From: an uncultured Anaerolineaceae bacterium
GTDB taxonomy: Bacteria > Chloroflexota > Anaerolineae > Promineifilales > Promineifilaceae
DNA: 8,436 nucleotides
NCBI GenBank assembly: GCA_937967805.1
Contig: CALBTC010000352.1
Span: forward strand, 1-8,436
Reading direction: 5' to 3'
This document shows positions 6,396 through 8,436 of this stretch, piece after piece; positions within the stretch are counted from its first letter, which is position 1, and each line of letters opens with the position of its first letter. Both the position numbers and the translations under genes were made by a program. The notes beneath the pieces were generated by a model that was given only the letters and a program-made list of their open reading frames with translations, was not told the DNA's origin and made no database searches.

Positions 6396-7160
6396 TTAAG
6401 CACAAATTTTGGATCGCCACTGTCTCTCGCCACCAACCTGGTCGGTGTAACGCTTTATTTTCGCCTCTAGGTCTTCACGCGTGGCAAAAAAGGTGCTTCT
6501 TTGCGAAACATAAGCCCAAATAGCGTCAATCTTAGTTTGCACGGCCGTTGCCGCCAAAGCAATGGTGGTGGGCTGCCAATGAGCGGGCGTGGGGGTTAAG
6601 ACGGCCGCAACCGCCCCATCTTCTGCCGCATAAGGGTAATCTTCATAATAAATAAGCCCATCACCAAAAACCTGCTCCGCCGCCAGCCGCGTCAGCCGAT
6701 GATCCACATGGTTACCCACCGTTAGTGGCACATAAATTTGATCGGTGGCCGGCAGTTGGCGCAGCTGGCGCGCCAGCCAATCCACCACGGCTTCATCAGC
6801 CGGGTGCATGGTGGTGATGACCGATTCCCAGGTAGGATAACACGGTTCGCCGGTGGCCGGACAAGATCGGTAAACACAGTCAGGCACCAACCAATGGAGA
6901 TAATCTGCCTGGAGTATCTGGCAGGCGACCATATCTTCGGCGCGGCGCACCTGGACGGCGTTGCGCGCCAGCTCCCAGCGCTGGTGCAGTTCTTTGGCAA
7001 AGTCAGACAGCGGCGCGTCGGCGGGTGGCTCCCCGGCCATTGGCGTCACAATGAGGACCGGGGCGCGAGCGGCCGTTTCTTGGTAAATTTGCCCGCCGCA
7101 AGAAAGGGCGGCATCGTCCAGGTGGGGCGACAGGTAAATTGCCTTGTACCATTCACGCAC
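6396..7160 (-). CDS. PIG-L/LmbE-family deacetylase
   Basis: A probable zinc-dependent hydrolase that removes acetyl groups from N-acetylglucosamine-type sugars; the real substrate cannot be told from sequence. From the GTG at 7160 the protein has 254 residues. The family zinc motif appears near the N-terminus as SPHLDDAAL (H13, D15, D16; the usual form is PHPDDE), and the second motif is GNHVDHR (H151, H154). No signal peptide or membrane segment is seen. I prefer the GTG at 7160 because GGAG lies 8 bases upstream and the protein then begins just before the first core strand (AIYLSPHLDD). An ATG at 7190 adds ten residues but has a poorer site, and the longer reading frame to 7346 runs through cysS and is not credible. 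It overlaps the cysS stop by 8 bases, so the two are probably translated from one transcript. Confidence 0.88.
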   Translation of the reverse strand: MREWYKAIYLSPHLDDAALSCGGQIYQETAARAPVLIVTPMAGEPPADAPLSDFAKELHQRWELARNAVQVRRAEDMVACQILQADYLHWLVPDCVYRSCPATGEPCYPTWESVITTMHPADEAVVDWLARQLRQLPATDQIYVPLTVGNHVDHRLTRLAAEQVFGDGLIYYEDYPYAAEDGAVAAVLTPTPAHWQPTTIALAATAVQTKIDAIWAYVSQRSTFFATREDLEAKIKRYTDQVGGERQWRSKICA

Positions 7161-8436
7161 GGGCCGTTCTCCGCTTGAGTTCCGGGCCATCGGGGGTGTC
7201 CACCACGTCGTAGCCGGCAGCGGCAATTTGGTCGCGCAGGGCATCGGCTTGCTGCCATTCCCTGTTTGCCCGCGCTTTTTGCCGCCGGCCGACGAGGGTT
7301 TGTACCGCTTCGGGGATGGGCGGCTCAGCTTCCACCTGCCATTCATTTATGCCCAATCCCAAAATCTGGTCAAAAACCAGAATAGTGGCTTTCTTGACGC
7401 CGCCGGGCAAATCGCCTTTGACCAAATCCCACATCACAGCCAGGGCGCGGGGCATGTTGAGATCGTCGTTGATCTGGTTAGTGAACTGGGTGACGGTGGT
7501 TTCGTCAGGCTCGGTAGGATCGGGCCATTGGGATACGGCCGTGCGCAGCCGCTGCAGCGCCGTCGCCGCCCCATCCATCGCCTGCCAGTTAAACGTTATC
7601 TTGGCCCGATAATGCCCGCCCAGGCAGAAATAACGAAAGACCAGCGGGTCGTAGCCCCGGTCGAGAATCGTTTGTAAGCGCAAAAAATCACCGGACGATT
7701 TGGACATCTTCAAGCCGTCCAGCTGTAAAAAGTAGCCGTGCAGCCAAAAGTTGGCCAGTCGGGTGCCATAACACGCCTGCGATTGAGCAATCTCGTTGGG
7801 ATGGTGCACCATGATGTGGTCTTCGCCGCCGCAGTGAATATCAAAAAACGTGCCCAGGTATTTGGCGGCCATCGCCGAACATTCGATATGCCAGCCGGGG
7901 AAGCCGATGCCCCAGGGACTGTCCCACTCCATCTGCCGCTGCTCGTCTGGTTTGCTGAACTTCCACAGGGCAAAGTCGGTGGGGTTGCGCTTTTCGCTCA
8001 TCGCCACCCGGCTGCCCGCCTGTAAGCCTTCAATGTTGAGCCGGGCGATGCGGCCGTAATCGTCCAGTTGGGAGGTGTTGAAGTAGATGCCGTCACTGGT
8101 GCGGTAAGTGTAGCCGTTGGCTTCGATGCACTGGATCATGGCGATTTGCTCGGCGATGTGGTCGGTGGCTTTGCACCAGATGTGCGGTTCGTGGATGTTG
8201 AGCTGGGCCAAATCCTGTTTAAACGCCTCGGTATAAATATCGGCAATTTCCCAGGCGCTTTTACCGGCGCGGCGGGTGCCCACTTCCATTTTGTCTTCAC
8301 CCGCATCGGCGTCGTCGGTCAGGTGCCCCACGTCGGTGATGTTCATGACGTGCTGCACCTGGAAACCGTTAAATTCCAGCACGCGGCGCAAAATATCTTC
8401 AAAAATGTAGGTGCGCAGGTTGCCGATGTGGGCGTA
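7153..8436 (-). CDS. cysS: Cysteinyl-tRNA synthetase, partial (N-terminus beyond window)
   Basis: Charges tRNA-Cys with cysteine in the cytoplasm. The frame stays open to the window edge, giving 427 residues; about 30 N-terminal residues (with the first zinc Cys in the CGPTVYD motif) are missing. The visible part begins YAHIGNLRTYIFED, where HIGN is the class I HIGH motif. Other marks are NITDVGH, GWHIECSAM (zinc Cys), DIHCGGEDHIMVHHPNEIAQSQ (zinc His and Glu) in two parts, and KMSKS encoded at 7696-7710. The C-terminal helical and anticodon-binding part ends with RANREWQQADALRDQIAAAGY, typical of true CysRS. Expected full length is near 460, normal for the family and longer than the related mycothiol ligase MshC (about 410). 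The HxGGEDH form of the zinc motif is a known variant of the more common DIHGGGxDL. Confidence 0.96.
   Translation of the reverse strand, partial: YAHIGNLRTYIFEDILRRVLEFNGFQVQHVMNITDVGHLTDDADAGEDKMEVGTRRAGKSAWEIADIYTEAFKQDLAQLNIHEPHIWCKATDHIAEQIAMIQCIEANGYTYRTSDGIYFNTSQLDDYGRIARLNIEGLQAGSRVAMSEKRNPTDFALWKFSKPDEQRQMEWDSPWGIGFPGWHIECSAMAAKYLGTFFDIHCGGEDHIMVHHPNEIAQSQACYGTRLANFWLHGYFLQLDGLKMSKSSGDFLRLQTILDRGYDPLVFRYFCLGGHYRAKITFNWQAMDGAATALQRLRTAVSQWPDPTEPDETTVTQFTNQINDDLNMPRALAVMWDLVKGDLPGGVKKATILVFDQILGLGINEWQVEAEPPIPEAVQTLVGRRQKARANREWQQADALRDQIAAAGYDVVDTPDGPELKRRTARA
7169..7172 (-). promoter_or_regulatory. Ribosome binding site deciding the deacetylase start
   Basis: The minus strand reads GGAG, 8 bases, then GTG at 7160. 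The upstream ATG at 7190 has no comparable site. The site lies within the last codons of cysS, as expected for translationally coupled genes. Confidence 0.55.

Larger units (their letters stand above)
404..7542. repeat. Highly iterated palindrome ACGGCCGT (11 exact copies)
   Basis: Exact copies start at 404, 1616, 2652, 2763, 2836, 3320, 3764, 4142, 4871, 6541 and 7535. About 0.13 would be expected in 8436 bases at equal base frequencies. Four copies extend to AACGGCCGTT (2651, 2762, 2835, 3319). One-base variants keeping the CGGCCG core lie at 4160, 5216, 5517, 6601, 7065-7075 and 8050. All exact copies are within genes; ten encode Thr-Ala-Val and one (2836) Arg-Pro. The interval given spans first to last copy and is not one continuous element. 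Confidence 0.85.

Noticed and set aside
7161..7346. Longer deacetylase start at 7346
   Set aside because: The added N-terminus is encoded out of frame within cysS, is basic and low in complexity, and precedes the family's normal first strand.
7153..8436. MshC (mycothiol ligase) instead of CysRS
   Set aside because: The C-terminal helical and anticodon-binding part and the projected length near 460 residues fit true CysRS.

Overview
This 8.4 kb window carries eight protein-coding genes, all read from the minus strand, so transcription runs from high to low coordinates. No tRNA, rRNA, CRISPR array or insertion sequence was seen. Gene styles point to a Chloroflexota bacterium, probably of the Anaerolineae: a Hanks-type kinase fused to a PQQ-like propeller, a zinc-ribbon/FHA protein, a KdpE-like regulator and a CysRS with the DIHxGGxDH signature. 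This taxonomic call is inference from protein style; no marker gene was compared.

Right end (6396-8436): the 3' part of cysS (cysteinyl-tRNA synthetase, whose N-terminal ~30 residues lie beyond the window edge) overlaps a PIG-L/LmbE-type deacetylase gene by a few bases. These two look like a housekeeping transcription unit separate from the rest.

Centre (948-6267): a compact phospho-signalling cluster. Behind a good sigma70-type promoter (6306-6335) comes a Ser/Thr kinase with an eight-blade beta-propeller and no membrane segment. It is followed by a PP2C phosphatase, a protein joining a J-like domain to a von Willebrand A domain, a zinc-ribbon/FHA protein and a 78-residue protein of unknown function. 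The kinase would phosphorylate Ser/Thr, the phosphatase would reverse this, the FHA protein would read phosphothreonine, and the J-like/vWA protein is a likely metal-dependent scaffold. The kinase + PP2C + vWA trio resembles TerY-P-type modules, but no ter genes are present here. The J domain has lost its HPD motif, so it is unlikely to work as a DnaK co-chaperone.

Left end (1-947): an OmpR/PhoB-family response regulator with no histidine kinase beside it. Its 161-base leader holds a 7-bp hairpin and an 18-bp imperfect inverted repeat built from a 10-base period.

Across the whole window the palindrome ACGGCCGT occurs 11 times, against an expectation of about 0.13 at equal base frequencies. 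All copies lie inside genes, and ten of the eleven are in the frame that encodes Thr-Ala-Val. This resembles a highly iterated palindrome such as HIP1 of cyanobacteria and is the most unusual DNA-level signal here. No intergenic stretch exceeds 300 bases; the longest are 787-947, 6268-6395 and 3182-3297.
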